Virus record (IMG/VR): IMGVR_UViG_3300042907_000507
Location: 1-28,722 of that record
Origin: a virus
Strand: one strand, 5' to 3'
DNA length: 28,722 nt
The first letter of the stretch is position 1. Every line of letters starts with the position of its first letter. The notes beneath the pieces were generated by a model. That model made no database searches, was not told where the DNA came from, and worked only from the letters and a program-made list of their open reading frames with translations. Below are positions 1 through 6,615 of this stretch, piece after piece. Position numbers and translations under genes: made by a program.

Positions 1-376
1 CTGCTGACCAAAAAGGAATAATATCACGAGTCGATGCAAAGTTAGTTGAAGGCAAAACAGCACAAGAAAGGTTAAATTCCTCCAAAGATTGCCCCGTGTC
101 CATTTCTACCGACAAACGGCAAATGTCAGTAACAACGCTACCTACCTGAGTGTATCGGCTTGTGCCAATTACTGTAATCGTAGCCGCTCCTGATTGGTTT
201 GTGATGCTTGGTGTCCATGTGCCGTTAGTTGGAATACCTAATAAATCAACATCAATATTCTTGGTAGTTCCCGTTGGTGCTTCCGAGGTGTCCGAAACGT
301 CAACAATCACCAACTTATCACCGCTAACGGGTGCTGTTAGTAGTTCCGGTAATGCTGTAATCTTTACTCCTGCCAT
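1..376 (-). CDS. Tail appendage/fibre-like protein, N-terminal part (cut by window edge)
   Basis: An open frame starts at the ATG 374-376 and runs off the left edge after 125 codons without a stop. The start lies 2 nt after the TAA of the gene before it. The N-terminus (MAGVKITALPELL, then SGDKLVIVDVSD and a TKNIDVDLL stretch) resembles the short N-terminal segment of many Bacteroidota phage fibre and appendage proteins, which begin K-I-(T/S)-A-L-P and continue to a 'value in a D-L' strand. Position right after another fibre gene supports an appendage role. The C-terminal receptor-binding part is not visible, so the function is inferred from context and this N-terminal pattern only. Confidence 0.7.
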   Translation of the reverse strand, partial: MAGVKITALPELLTAPVSGDKLVIVDVSDTSEAPTGTTKNIDVDLLGIPTNGTWTPSITNQSGAATITVIGTSRYTQVGSVVTDICRLSVEMDTGQSLEEFNLSCAVLPSTNFASTRDIIPFWSA

Positions 377-378
377 GA

Positions 379-591
379 TTAAGTTGTTGTTAGTTGGTTA
401 ATTGCATCAATGAACAATTCAGTTGATTCAAATGATTCGTTGTTGATTGTCGTATCGCTAGGTGTAATGCCGAGTACCATTCCCCCGATTGTAATGTGAA
501 CGAAGTCATCATCCACTAATTCAATCAGATCAAAATAGCCTTCGAATCCATTAACCTTTAAGATGTTGTTCTCAATTTGTATGTTCATCAT
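379..591 (-). CDS. Small hypothetical protein between fibre genes (70 aa)
   Basis: This frame starts at ATG 589-591, which overlaps the TGA of the fibre gene (588-590) as ATGA; a second ATG follows at once (586-588), so either start is possible. The protein is short, acidic and beta-rich in appearance (GFEGYFDLIELVDDDFVHI, then GGMVLGITPSD), with no signal peptide, membrane segment or catalytic motif I can recognise. The tight coupling to the upstream fibre gene and to the next appendage gene, which starts 2 nt after its stop, suggests a structural accessory such as a small virion or fibre-assembly protein. I do not recognise the family. Confidence 0.7.
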   Translation of the reverse strand: MMNIQIENNILKVNGFEGYFDLIELVDDDFVHITIGGMVLGITPSDTTINNESFESTELFIDAINQLTTT

Positions 592-2687
592 GTTTGCATT
601 ATTCGATAATAAGATACAGCCGTGCTATCTGCTCCCGATGTGTTCTGAACACAAAAAACGAAATACTTATCTACTGCCCAATTGATGTTGTAATTCGTCA
701 ATACATTTAACCCGATATCAGTAATCAATAAACTTGTCGCTGTTGGTATCTCTGTTACAGTTGCTGATTTAATATTTAATCTTCGCTCAAGCCTTGCCCC
801 TGAGGTAACATTTGAAGCGGTATAAGTTGCAATCAGTTGAGGCGAACCAACTAAGTCAGCCGTTCCGTTCACGTACACACGATAAACCACAGCACCACCA
901 GCACCAGTCTTATTCACCGTACCCCAATCAAGTTGAATGATATCGTTAGCTGCAAATGTGTTTGCTGCTATTAGTTGGGTTTTAGAAACCGTGTTCGTAT
1001 TAGTAGATGAAGCAGTTCCCGTGGTGGTATCTTTGAACACCGTCAAGGAAGTAATTGCGTTTATTTGAGTCTGAATATTGCTAGTCGCACCCTTGACATA
1101 ACTCAACTCTGTTAAACTTGGATAAGTCGCAACAGGCAATGATGCCAACACCCTTGCTGCGGTGAAGTATGCAATCTCATTAACCGTTCCGAACCCCGTT
1201 AACGCATCAACAGGAGTGCCGTCAAGGTTTAGCACCCATGAAGTGTAAGTGCCGCTACCTGTGTGATTCTTGATGTCCACAACAAGCGCACCAGTAGCAG
1301 CATTATAACTTGTTACCTCGCCATGCATATGATTTGAAACATTAAACACAACGAGAATCTCTTGCAGCGGAATGTAGCTTAAGTTAATATCGACAGTAAA
1401 ACTTTTTGAGCCATTACTTACGCTGTTAGAAGTTACCGATGAAGTCTTATACCTATCGGCTAACGAATTGATAATAGGCGCAGCAGGGTTAGTATTGTCA
1501 ACATTGATATTAATACCTGAGTTGACTGATGTAACTGTTCCGGTAGGAATAGTTGGCTTGTTCTTTATGAAGTCAAGTGCTGCGTTGTTCGCCTGTGTCC
1601 AATCAGACTGAATCTGAGCAGCAGGGATTGATGGCTTGTTCAGTATCTCACTTAGTCCACTAACAGAATTCCAATCAGCATTAACAGGAGCGGTGATGGT
1701 TGGCTTGTTGAGTATCTCAGATACACCACTAACAGAGTTCCAATCGGAATTAACCTGAGCCGCAGGTATTGATGGCTTGTTAAGTATCTGATTGTTGCCA
1801 CTCGTAGCATCCCAATCAGTAGGTCTTTCGATAGTCTGAAGCCCTGCTCCAAGGTTTGTCCAGTACGTTGCGTTGGTAGGTAGTATAGAATCGTTGTTTG
1901 CGATACATCGGTAGATATTCCCGTTGTACCATACCGTGTTCCCTATCACATAACCGTTGCCTGTTACTGTAAGGTGGTCGGTTGAGAAAGCAATGGCTGT
2001 TGTTATGCCACCAACGCCACCGATAGCAACAAGGGGGTCGGCTACCGTTCCGTTTCCTGTTATCGTAACACCGTCAACAGCTACTTCGGTAAGGCAAGGA
2101 GTACACGGTTCGTAGTTCGGAGGTAGTGGTATCTCACCCGTTTCGCAGGTGTCATAACACCCATCATCGGCACTACTTACTATCTGAACATCAATGTCGA
2201 TACTTACACAAGCCCACTCGTAGTTCTGAGTCAATGACTTAATCTCGTTGGCATATCCGTTAGGTATCACCTCGTATGACATCACCCCGATGGAAGCCTT
2301 GAACCCGAAGTCCATGCCCGATGTCAGCTTGAACACACGGGAAGCAATCCAATCTTGAGCATCTTCTGAGTCGCATGGAAGGTGTGACTTGCGGACAACA
2401 GCGTAAGCCGTCAGAGGGAAGGTTGTCTGATACATCTTCTTGCAGCCTGACACCTTCAAAGAGTCAATGATGCTGATGCTTACCTTACCTCTTTTCGCCC
2501 AGAAGATTGTTCCCTGCTTCGCATCGAAGTTGGTTACTACCTCGCCTTGTCCATCACCGATGTAGTGAATCCATGCCTTGTCGTTTCCGTTGGCATTGAG
2601 TTCACATAGCCCGAACTGCTTATCGAAGATATTAGCAACTGCAATGCGTTGATTTAAACGTCTTATTATCTCAGATAGTAGATTCAT
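588..2687 (-). CDS. Large fibre/appendage protein with neck-like N-domain and DWNSxSG/ILNKP repeats (699 aa)
   Basis: The start ATG 2685-2687 shares a base with the TAA of the preceding gene (TAATG). Residues 1 to about 175 form a globular domain that may anchor the protein in the virion. A Cys-rich linker follows at about 177-198 (CYDTC, CTPC). Residues 250-281 (VWYNGNIYRC, then P and a YW pair) look like the small carbohydrate-binding module of chitin-binding type, Y/W rich with one Cys. Four imperfect repeats at residues 289-382 carry D-W-N-S-x-S-G and I-L-N-K-P, as in many phage fibres. The rest is Ser/Thr/Asn-rich beta-type sequence. It probably binds host surface polysaccharide. The fusion of an N-terminal virion domain to a fibre is inferred from layout. 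Confidence 0.75.
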   Translation of the reverse strand: MNLLSEIIRRLNQRIAVANIFDKQFGLCELNANGNDKAWIHYIGDGQGEVVTNFDAKQGTIFWAKRGKVSISIIDSLKVSGCKKMYQTTFPLTAYAVVRKSHLPCDSEDAQDWIASRVFKLTSGMDFGFKASIGVMSYEVIPNGYANEIKSLTQNYEWACVSIDIDVQIVSSADDGCYDTCETGEIPLPPNYEPCTPCLTEVAVDGVTITGNGTVADPLVAIGGVGGITTAIAFSTDHLTVTGNGYVIGNTVWYNGNIYRCIANNDSILPTNATYWTNLGAGLQTIERPTDWDATSGNNQILNKPSIPAAQVNSDWNSVSGVSEILNKPTITAPVNADWNSVSGLSEILNKPSIPAAQIQSDWTQANNAALDFIKNKPTIPTGTVTSVNSGININVDNTNPAAPIINSLADRYKTSSVTSNSVSNGSKSFTVDINLSYIPLQEILVVFNVSNHMHGEVTSYNAATGALVVDIKNHTGSGTYTSWVLNLDGTPVDALTGFGTVNEIAYFTAARVLASLPVATYPSLTELSYVKGATSNIQTQINAITSLTVFKDTTTGTASSTNTNTVSKTQLIAANTFAANDIIQLDWGTVNKTGAGGAVVYRVYVNGTADLVGSPQLIATYTASNVTSGARLERRLNIKSATVTEIPTATSLLITDIGLNVLTNYNINWAVDKYFVFCVQNTSGADSTAVSYYRIMQT
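1542..1823 (-). repeat. Four imperfect coding repeats (DWNSxSG ... ILNKP) in the fibre gene
   Basis: The repeats encode residues about 289-382 of the 699-aa fibre: PTDWDATSG-ILNKPSIPAAQ, SDWNSVSG-EILNKPT, ADWNSVSG-EILNKPSIPAAQ and SDWTQANN-IKNKPTIP. Units are roughly 24 codons. The two middle copies are nearly the same over the DWNSVSG and SEILNKP cores, and copies one and three share SIPAAQ. Such repeats are usual in trimeric fibre shafts or collars and can change copy number by recombination. Confidence 0.85.
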
Positions 2688-3265
2688 TACAGACCTTTGT
2701 TGAACGCCTCTGTGATGAACTCAGATAGCGATGTTTCGAACTCTTTAATCTCTTCGTTAGTCGGCACGAAGATAGCACCGTATTTGTTTTCCAATCCTTC
2801 AACTTTGCCTTCTTCAGAAGATTGAATTGTAATCGATGATTCAAGCCCGTTGTTCTCTATTCCGCTACTCTGAAACCCGAACTTCAACGCTCCCGTTAAT
2901 TGAAGTGGAAGGTTTGCCGATGTCTGACTCTTTAACTGAGCATAGCCATTCGGAAAATACAAAGATTCAATTGGTTTCCCTTTTTTAGCCTTTCCGCTTT
3001 TGGTAGTAGAATTAGACTTGCCAAATTTGAATGATGAAGGTGCGTTCTTGACCGCCGATGGCGAAACGTAGATAGGAGTCGTTGAGTAAGGCACAGTCGG
3101 TAGTTTATCCCCTTCCGAATTACTCCCTCCCGTTGTTCCCGTACCGAAGATTCTAAGAAACATAAGCCCCTTCAAATCTTCGACAGCACGGTACAATGGG
3201 ATGAAGTTACTTCTCCACGCATCCGTTATAGCCTGTGACTTCTGTTCGAACTCCTTAACTGTCAT
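2687..3265 (-). CDS. Head-tail connector / neck-type protein (192 aa)
   Basis: The start ATG 3263-3265 overlaps the upstream TGA (ATGA). The protein begins with a helical stretch (VKEFEQKSQAITDAWRS), has a low-complexity Ser/Gly/Lys linker in the middle (about residues 65-100), and ends with a domain carrying PNGYAQLK, L-T-G-A-L-K-F-G-F and NKYGAIFVPTNEE. The order 'L-T-G-x-L', a strand, then 'YGxIFxPxxEE' is what is seen in phage tail-completion and morphogenesis proteins of the HK97 gp10 or gp13-like kind. Its place after capsid genes and before fibres fits a neck or tail-completion role. Assignment rests on motif pattern and location. Confidence 0.6.
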   Translation of the reverse strand: MTVKEFEQKSQAITDAWRSNFIPLYRAVEDLKGLMFLRIFGTGTTGGSNSEGDKLPTVPYSTTPIYVSPSAVKNAPSSFKFGKSNSTTKSGKAKKGKPIESLYFPNGYAQLKSQTSANLPLQLTGALKFGFQSSGIENNGLESSITIQSSEEGKVEGLENKYGAIFVPTNEEIKEFETSLSEFITEAFNKGL

Positions 3266-4275
3266 GGCAGGGCTGTTACGTATTTCATGTTTCTGTTACA
3301 ATCGAAGCAATGGCGGTCATCAGGTAGCCTCATGTTCTGAAGCATCGCTGACACCTCGTCCATGTAGCGAGTTTCGGCAATGTCACGAGCAGTAGTTAAC
3401 GCCTCCGGTGTTACACTTACCGCCGTATTTACTCTCTTTGATTGGCTTGCCGTTAATCCGTAGTTGTATATCTCAACAGCCGTAGCGTAGGCAAGCGGCA
3501 AAGCCATAAGCCCACCGATAGAACATAGCCACCCTTCACGATCGCAGTTAACATTATACACGATGCTCATTCCTTGTGTGTACTTCTTAGACGTTGAGGT
3601 AAGCACACTCGTTCCATCAGTCGTTAACTCAATGCCGATAGCATCAACGAATGGACAGATGTGCGACTCTTTCAATCGCCCTCCGCAGTCCGTACAAGCA
3701 CCCTTCTTGGTTATCATCTTATAGGTCGCAGCCGTTGACTCATACACGAATGCCAAGTCTAGCTTTCTACGCTTCGCCTTAAACGTCTTTCCGATAAACT
3801 GCTCAACGCTACCAACAGCATACACGAATGTACCTACTAGCTTGAGCGTTGTCATATCGAACACCTTAACACTTACGTTGGTAGATGCAGCAGGAATACC
3901 GATGTTGAAATCTGAAATATAAAGATTTAGAAATGAAGTTGAGTTAGGGTCAATCTTCAATCGAATACCTCCGTACTTTCCAGCACCGAGAGCGGCATCA
4001 ATGTTAGTCGCATCGGTCAATACCTGACCTACTCGCTTACCATCAATAACGGTATCGGCTTTCATTGACGGCGAAAGACGGGTTAAGATATCGCCCGAAA
4101 GTTTGCGCCATGCAAACTCTCTCTTGTCGTTAAACAAGTCAACACCGCTCACGTACTGGTCCGTGATAAGCTGACCGAGTAATGTTTGATTGATGCCTAA
4201 ACTATCAATGTACAGCCCCGTTGATGGCTCGGTCTGCGTGCAGCCTCTTAATCCTAGAAGTGATTCGTAACACAT
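3262..4275 (-). CDS. Virion structural protein with Cys clusters, downstream of capsid (337 aa)
   Basis: The ATG (4273-4275) follows a capsid-gene terminator and a TAACTTTG box with only 5 nt between box and ATG, so this gene seems to head its own transcript. The protein carries two Cys clusters: C194-x2-C197 with H205 and C207 (CTDCGG, then ESHIC), and a second near the C-terminus (HCFDCN), both possibly metal sites. The body is beta-rich, with a helical C-terminal part (TARDIAETRYMDEVSAMLQ). Its place between capsid and neck gene suggests a head-completion, neck or decoration protein. I do not recognise the exact family. Confidence 0.65.
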   Translation of the reverse strand: MCYESLLGLRGCTQTEPSTGLYIDSLGINQTLLGQLITDQYVSGVDLFNDKREFAWRKLSGDILTRLSPSMKADTVIDGKRVGQVLTDATNIDAALGAGKYGGIRLKIDPNSTSFLNLYISDFNIGIPAASTNVSVKVFDMTTLKLVGTFVYAVGSVEQFIGKTFKAKRRKLDLAFVYESTAATYKMITKKGACTDCGGRLKESHICPFVDAIGIELTTDGTSVLTSTSKKYTQGMSIVYNVNCDREGWLCSIGGLMALPLAYATAVEIYNYGLTASQSKRVNTAVSVTPEALTTARDIAETRYMDEVSAMLQNMRLPDDRHCFDCNRNMKYVTALP

Positions 4276-4280
4276 GAGGT

Positions 4281-4288
4281 CAAAGTTA
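4281..4288 (-). promoter_or_regulatory. Putative Bacteroidota -7 box TAACTTTG, 5 nt before an ATG
   Basis: On the minus strand TAACTTTG fits the Bacteroidota -7 consensus TAnnTTTG. It lies between the capsid terminator and the ATG at 4275, with only ACCTC between. A transcript from here would have almost no leader. No clear TTG box is seen 19-21 nt upstream, where the terminator U-tract lies. Confidence 0.5.
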
Positions 4289-4319
4289 AATAAAAAAAGG
4301 GTGAGCAGTTAGCCCACCC
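4289..4319 (-). terminator. Intrinsic terminator after the major capsid gene
   Basis: Minus-strand stem GGGTGGGC / GCTCACCC (8 bp with one G-U), loop TAACT, then seven Ts. It starts 7 nt after the TAG that would end the capsid readthrough extension (4326-4328), not close to the capsid TGA at 4401. Confidence 0.85.
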
Positions 4320-4325
4320 CTATTC

Positions 4326-4400
4326 CTATACAAGTAGGTTAGTGTTATCCTCCGTGGTCAAATCGCTACCGTCTTCCGTTAGCAGATTCAACTCGGTTAT
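4326..4400 (-). other. In-frame extension behind the capsid UGA stop (24 codons + TAG)
   Basis: Directly after the capsid TGA (4401-4403) the same frame stays open for 24 codons and ends in TAG at 4326-4328. The peptide includes LLTEDGSDLTTEDNTNLL, which aligns without gaps to the annotated C-terminus of the 538-aa tail protein (LLTESGERITTEGDENIL), sharing L-L-T-E-x-G, T-T-E, N and L. The terminator follows at once. This suggests real coding sequence, reached by UGA readthrough (as in the Q-beta coat gene) or recently cut off by a nonsense mutation or base error. Confidence 0.6.
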
Positions 4401-5444
4401 TCATGCATTGTTAATCAACACACAGTTAACGTAGTTAACGCCAGCCAACTTATCTGATGCTTCGTAGATGTCAGTTGGAAGAGTTACCAACTTACCGATA
4501 GCAGTCACGATAACAGAAAGGTTACCACAGTCATCCTTTAACGTCAAGTCAACTGGAACACCAGCAGCCGTGAAAGCGATTGTGCGAGAGTAACCAGCAC
4601 CAGCAGAAGGTTGGAAACCGTTGTTCCACTCAGCAAGGTTATAAGATAACCATTGGATTGCACCAGCAGTAGTCACCAATGCGTGTGATTGGTCACCTTG
4701 TGCAGCAGCAAGACGACTGTCGTATGCGAAGCCGAACCCGTTCTGCTGACTGATAGCCAACAAGTCAAGTCCGTTCTGAGAGCAGCAACCAGCCTTAACA
4801 GCGTTTGCGTAGCGTTGCATAGCAGCACCACCGAAAGCTATTGGAGCAGATGGGTAGTTAGCCATCTGAGTAGCTTGAGTGATGTCAGCAAGTGCAAACT
4901 CGTTAACAGCACCGCCAGTAGCTACGGTCTTAATCTGAAGACAGTCACCTGACATAGTGAAGAAACCTTCTACATCAGTACCCCATGATCCGATAGCAGC
5001 AACAGCTTGTGTAGCAGCAGCAGAAGCAACCTTACGGTCTACTACGTCCATCAAGCGCATAACGCTTTCTAAGAAGTAAACCGAGTTGTCTTGACAATGA
5101 CGAGCAATGTCAGCACCTGAGATTAACTGAGAAGCCTGATAGGTGTCAGTTGTTTCAAGTGTGTAAGTAGTAGTTGAGTCACCGTACAAGTTAGTCGCTG
5201 TACAGTTGCTGATGTCAGCACCTTCTACAACTTCTGTTTCAGGCAAACGCTGAATCCAACGTGCTTCAACTGTGCGAAGTTTACCGCCTCCGGGCGCAAC
5301 TTGCATCTTAATCATCTTCACATTCTCAGGCGAGTTAAGATACTCAAGGAAAGGAAGGGCTTCACGTTGACCAACCTCAATGAAGAGTTCGCCAAGCGGT
5401 GCTTGAATGTTTGGACATTCGGATAGTAATCGAGAGATAGACAT
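4401..5444 (-). CDS. Major capsid protein (347 aa to UGA; 371 plus the recoded residue with readthrough)
   Basis: This is the most capsid-like gene in the window: it directly follows a coiled-coil scaffold gene, is flanked by its own terminators, and has its own promoter-like box upstream. The sequence is Ala/Gly/Thr-rich. The N-terminal arm (ISRLLSECPNIQAPLGELF) leads to a P-G-G-G-K-L-R-T-V-x-A-R-W stretch, then long helices (about residues 110-150, VMRLMDVVDRKVASAAATQAV), as in HK97-fold capsids of Bacteroidota phages. The C-terminal part (PVDLTLKDDCGNLSVIVTAIGKL) is beta-rich. The TGA stop at 4401-4403 is in frame with the 24-codon extension listed separately. HK97 fold is inferred from pattern and context; no search was run. 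Confidence 0.75.
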   Translation of the reverse strand: MSISRLLSECPNIQAPLGELFIEVGQREALPFLEYLNSPENVKMIKMQVAPGGGKLRTVEARWIQRLPETEVVEGADISNCTATNLYGDSTTTYTLETTDTYQASQLISGADIARHCQDNSVYFLESVMRLMDVVDRKVASAAATQAVAAIGSWGTDVEGFFTMSGDCLQIKTVATGGAVNEFALADITQATQMANYPSAPIAFGGAAMQRYANAVKAGCCSQNGLDLLAISQQNGFGFAYDSRLAAAQGDQSHALVTTAGAIQWLSYNLAEWNNGFQPSAGAGYSRTIAFTAAGVPVDLTLKDDCGNLSVIVTAIGKLVTLPTDIYEASDKLAGVNYVNCVLINNA

Positions 5445-5445
5445 T

Positions 5446-5511
5446 TTAGTTCGTCTTTAAGTTTGGATTTCCGCTCTGTTCAAGGTTGAGGGATTCACCT
5501 ACTTGTCTCAT
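5446..5511 (-). CDS. Possible short leader ORF before the capsid gene (21 codons)
   Basis: An ATG at 5509-5511 opens 21 codons (MRQVGESLNLEQSGN, continuing to NLKTN) and ends with TAA one base before the capsid ATG. The ATG lies inside a perfect 6-bp inverted repeat (CTCATG 5507-5512 / CATGAG 5520-5525). The composition is hydrophilic and plausible, but there is no other support. It could be a leader peptide that couples capsid translation, or chance. Confidence 0.25.
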   Translation of the reverse strand: MRQVGESLNLEQSGNPNLKTN

Positions 5512-5525
5512 GTTAGAGTCATGAG
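5507..5525 (-). promoter_or_regulatory. Inverted repeat in the capsid mRNA leader
   Basis: CTCATG-TTAGAGT-CATGAG is a perfect 6-bp palindromic stem with a 7-nt loop, about 60 nt before the capsid ATG. It would hide the ATG of the possible leader ORF. It has no T-run, so it is not a terminator; a translational or mRNA-stability role is possible. Confidence 0.35.
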
Positions 5526-5552
5526 TGACTACTTGCTGTCTTAATTGCGTGG

Positions 5553-5560
5553 TAAAGATA
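5553..5560 (-). promoter_or_regulatory. Putative capsid promoter -7 box (TATCTTTA)
   Basis: TATCTTTA matches TAnnTTTG at all but the last base. It lies just after the scaffold terminator and about 108 nt before the capsid ATG. Having a terminator and then a promoter would let the capsid gene be transcribed strongly and separately. Confidence 0.4.
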
Positions 5561-5571
5561 ATGAAAGTTTC

Positions 5572-5602
5572 AAACAAAAAAAGGGTAACATTTCTGCTAC
5601 CC
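5572..5602 (-). terminator. Intrinsic terminator after the scaffold gene
   Basis: Minus-strand stem GGGTAGC / GTTACCC (7 bp, one G-U), loop AGAAAT, then TTTTTTTGTTT. It separates scaffold from capsid transcription. Confidence 0.8.
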
Positions 5603-5641
5603 TCTTCCGTCAACATAAACACACAAAGCAAATCAAATATA

Positions 5642-6466
5642 CTATAATCCTAAGAAACGAGGGTTGACACTCTTAACTTTTTGATTGTTTCCGTCAGCTT
5701 GTTGCTGAAAGGTAGGCTTGGCACTACTTCCAAATGTCTTCCCTGCATGGGGATTCTTCTGAATAATACCTGCATCGGTAGCCTCTTTTAATAACACCTC
5801 AGAGATGCCAAGAAACTGACCAGCCTTTGCGCTTGATTTAAGTCGTTCTCCTGACTTCTTATCCTTCATGATAGGGCTGCCATCATCTTCGATGTCGATA
5901 ACGTACTTATCGGCAATGACTGACTTAAAACCACGAATCGTTATCTCACTAACTGTCGGATCAAGTTTTATAGCAGATAGTTCTTTCTCAAATACCGAAT
6001 TGATGGTAGATGCTTTTAGATCTGTTTTAACTTTCTCTTTGTACTGGTCAAACTGTGCGATGGCATCCTGTCTCGCTCCGTCAAGTTCTGCAGACTTCTT
6101 TTCAAGAGTCGTGTATTTCTTCTCCCATTCTTTTATCACCGCTTCAGAACCATTGCCCGATGCTCTGCTCTCCCATTCTAACTTCTGTGCTTCGAATGCT
6201 TCTTTAGCTTTCTCTGATGCGCCACGTATAACGTCCTCAATCTTCTTGTCCTTGAAATCATCCTCAGTCAATACTACGCCGAAAGGTTCGAATGACTTAC
6301 GTGCTACGTTGGCAATGCTGCCCGTTACTCTTCCAATCTTAGAGGATAGTTCTTCAGACTTTATCCACGCTGCGGAGAACTTCTCCTTTGCCTCGTCTAT
6401 TGATTCTACTTCGTTTAGGTTTAGGAATTTCAACAACTCCTGTGCTTCGTTCTCTTTGAGTGCCAT
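5642..6466 (-). CDS. Capsid scaffold-like protein (274 aa)
   Basis: The protein is highly charged and helical. A predicted coiled coil spans roughly residues 95-165 (EAFEAQKLEWESRASG, then KKYTTLEKKSAELDGAR and QFDQYKEKVKTDLK). The C-terminus is basic and disordered (GKTFGSSAKP, QQQADGNNQKVK), as expected for a capsid-binding tail of a scaffold. It sits directly before the major capsid gene and after portal and minor head genes, the usual place for scaffolds. No protease motif is evident. The start ATG (6464-6466) lies inside the 3' part of the 75-aa gene, a long overlap of 113 nt. A base-paired terminator follows. Confidence 0.75.
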   Translation of the reverse strand: MALKENEAQELLKFLNLNEVESIDEAKEKFSAAWIKSEELSSKIGRVTGSIANVARKSFEPFGVVLTEDDFKDKKIEDVIRGASEKAKEAFEAQKLEWESRASGNGSEAVIKEWEKKYTTLEKKSAELDGARQDAIAQFDQYKEKVKTDLKASTINSVFEKELSAIKLDPTVSEITIRGFKSVIADKYVIDIEDDGSPIMKDKKSGERLKSSAKAGQFLGISEVLLKEATDAGIIQKNPHAGKTFGSSAKPTFQQQADGNNQKVKSVNPRFLGL

Positions 6467-6581
6467 AGTTTAATTCAATTGGTTTAAGTTCTAATTCACG
6501 ACCGCCGTTCTTAATGAGCAGTTCAGCAACCATCGGGGATGCTCTCTTTATTGCGCCGTCAGGCATGACGATTATCTTCAT
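6354..6581 (-). CDS. Small hypothetical protein overlapping scaffold start (75 aa)
   Basis: I choose the ATG at 6579-6581 (MKIIVMPDGAIKRASP), because the longer version would need a TTG. The first half looks like normal coding sequence (VAELLIKNGGRELELKPIE). The second half is very basic (KPKRSRINRRGKGE) and is written in the frame shifted against the scaffold, overlapping it by 113 nt. A TATCTTTG box ends 6 nt before the ATG, so the transcript could be leaderless. The family is unknown; small basic proteins at this place could bind scaffold or DNA. The long overlap could also mean that only the N-terminal half is under selection. Confidence 0.55.
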   Translation of the reverse strand: MKIIVMPDGAIKRASPMVAELLIKNGGRELELKPIELNYGTQRERSTGVVEIPKPKRSRINRRGKGEVLRSVDKV

Positions 6582-6587
6582 CTTCAA

Positions 6588-6595
6588 CAAAGATA
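6588..6595 (-). promoter_or_regulatory. Putative -7 box TATCTTTG, 6 nt before an ATG
   Basis: Perfect TAnnTTTG match in the 34-nt gap between the minor head gene and the 75-aa gene, followed by TTGAAG and ATG. It would drive the small gene and scaffold on a leaderless or nearly leaderless mRNA. A -33 TTG box is not clear. Confidence 0.5.
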
Positions 6596-6615
6596 CAAAT
6601 TAGTTTGATTCTGTA

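Noticed and set aside
150-401. 83-codon plus-strand open frame at the left end
   Set aside because: It is antisense to the partial appendage gene, which has a better start and protein pattern.
4401-5444. Genome-wide recoding of TGA to explain the capsid extension
   Set aside because: TGA ends many genes at tight ATGA overlaps (for example at 588, 3262 and 22249), so TGA is a normal stop here.
5446-5631. 61-codon open frame across the scaffold terminator
   Set aside because: Its first half is translated from the terminator hairpin and U-tract. Only the last 21 codons have a usable ATG after the putative promoter.
5868-6473. 201-codon plus-strand open frame
   Set aside because: It lies fully antisense to the scaffold gene, is Ser-rich by codon complement, has no operon context, and no plus-strand gene is otherwise supported.
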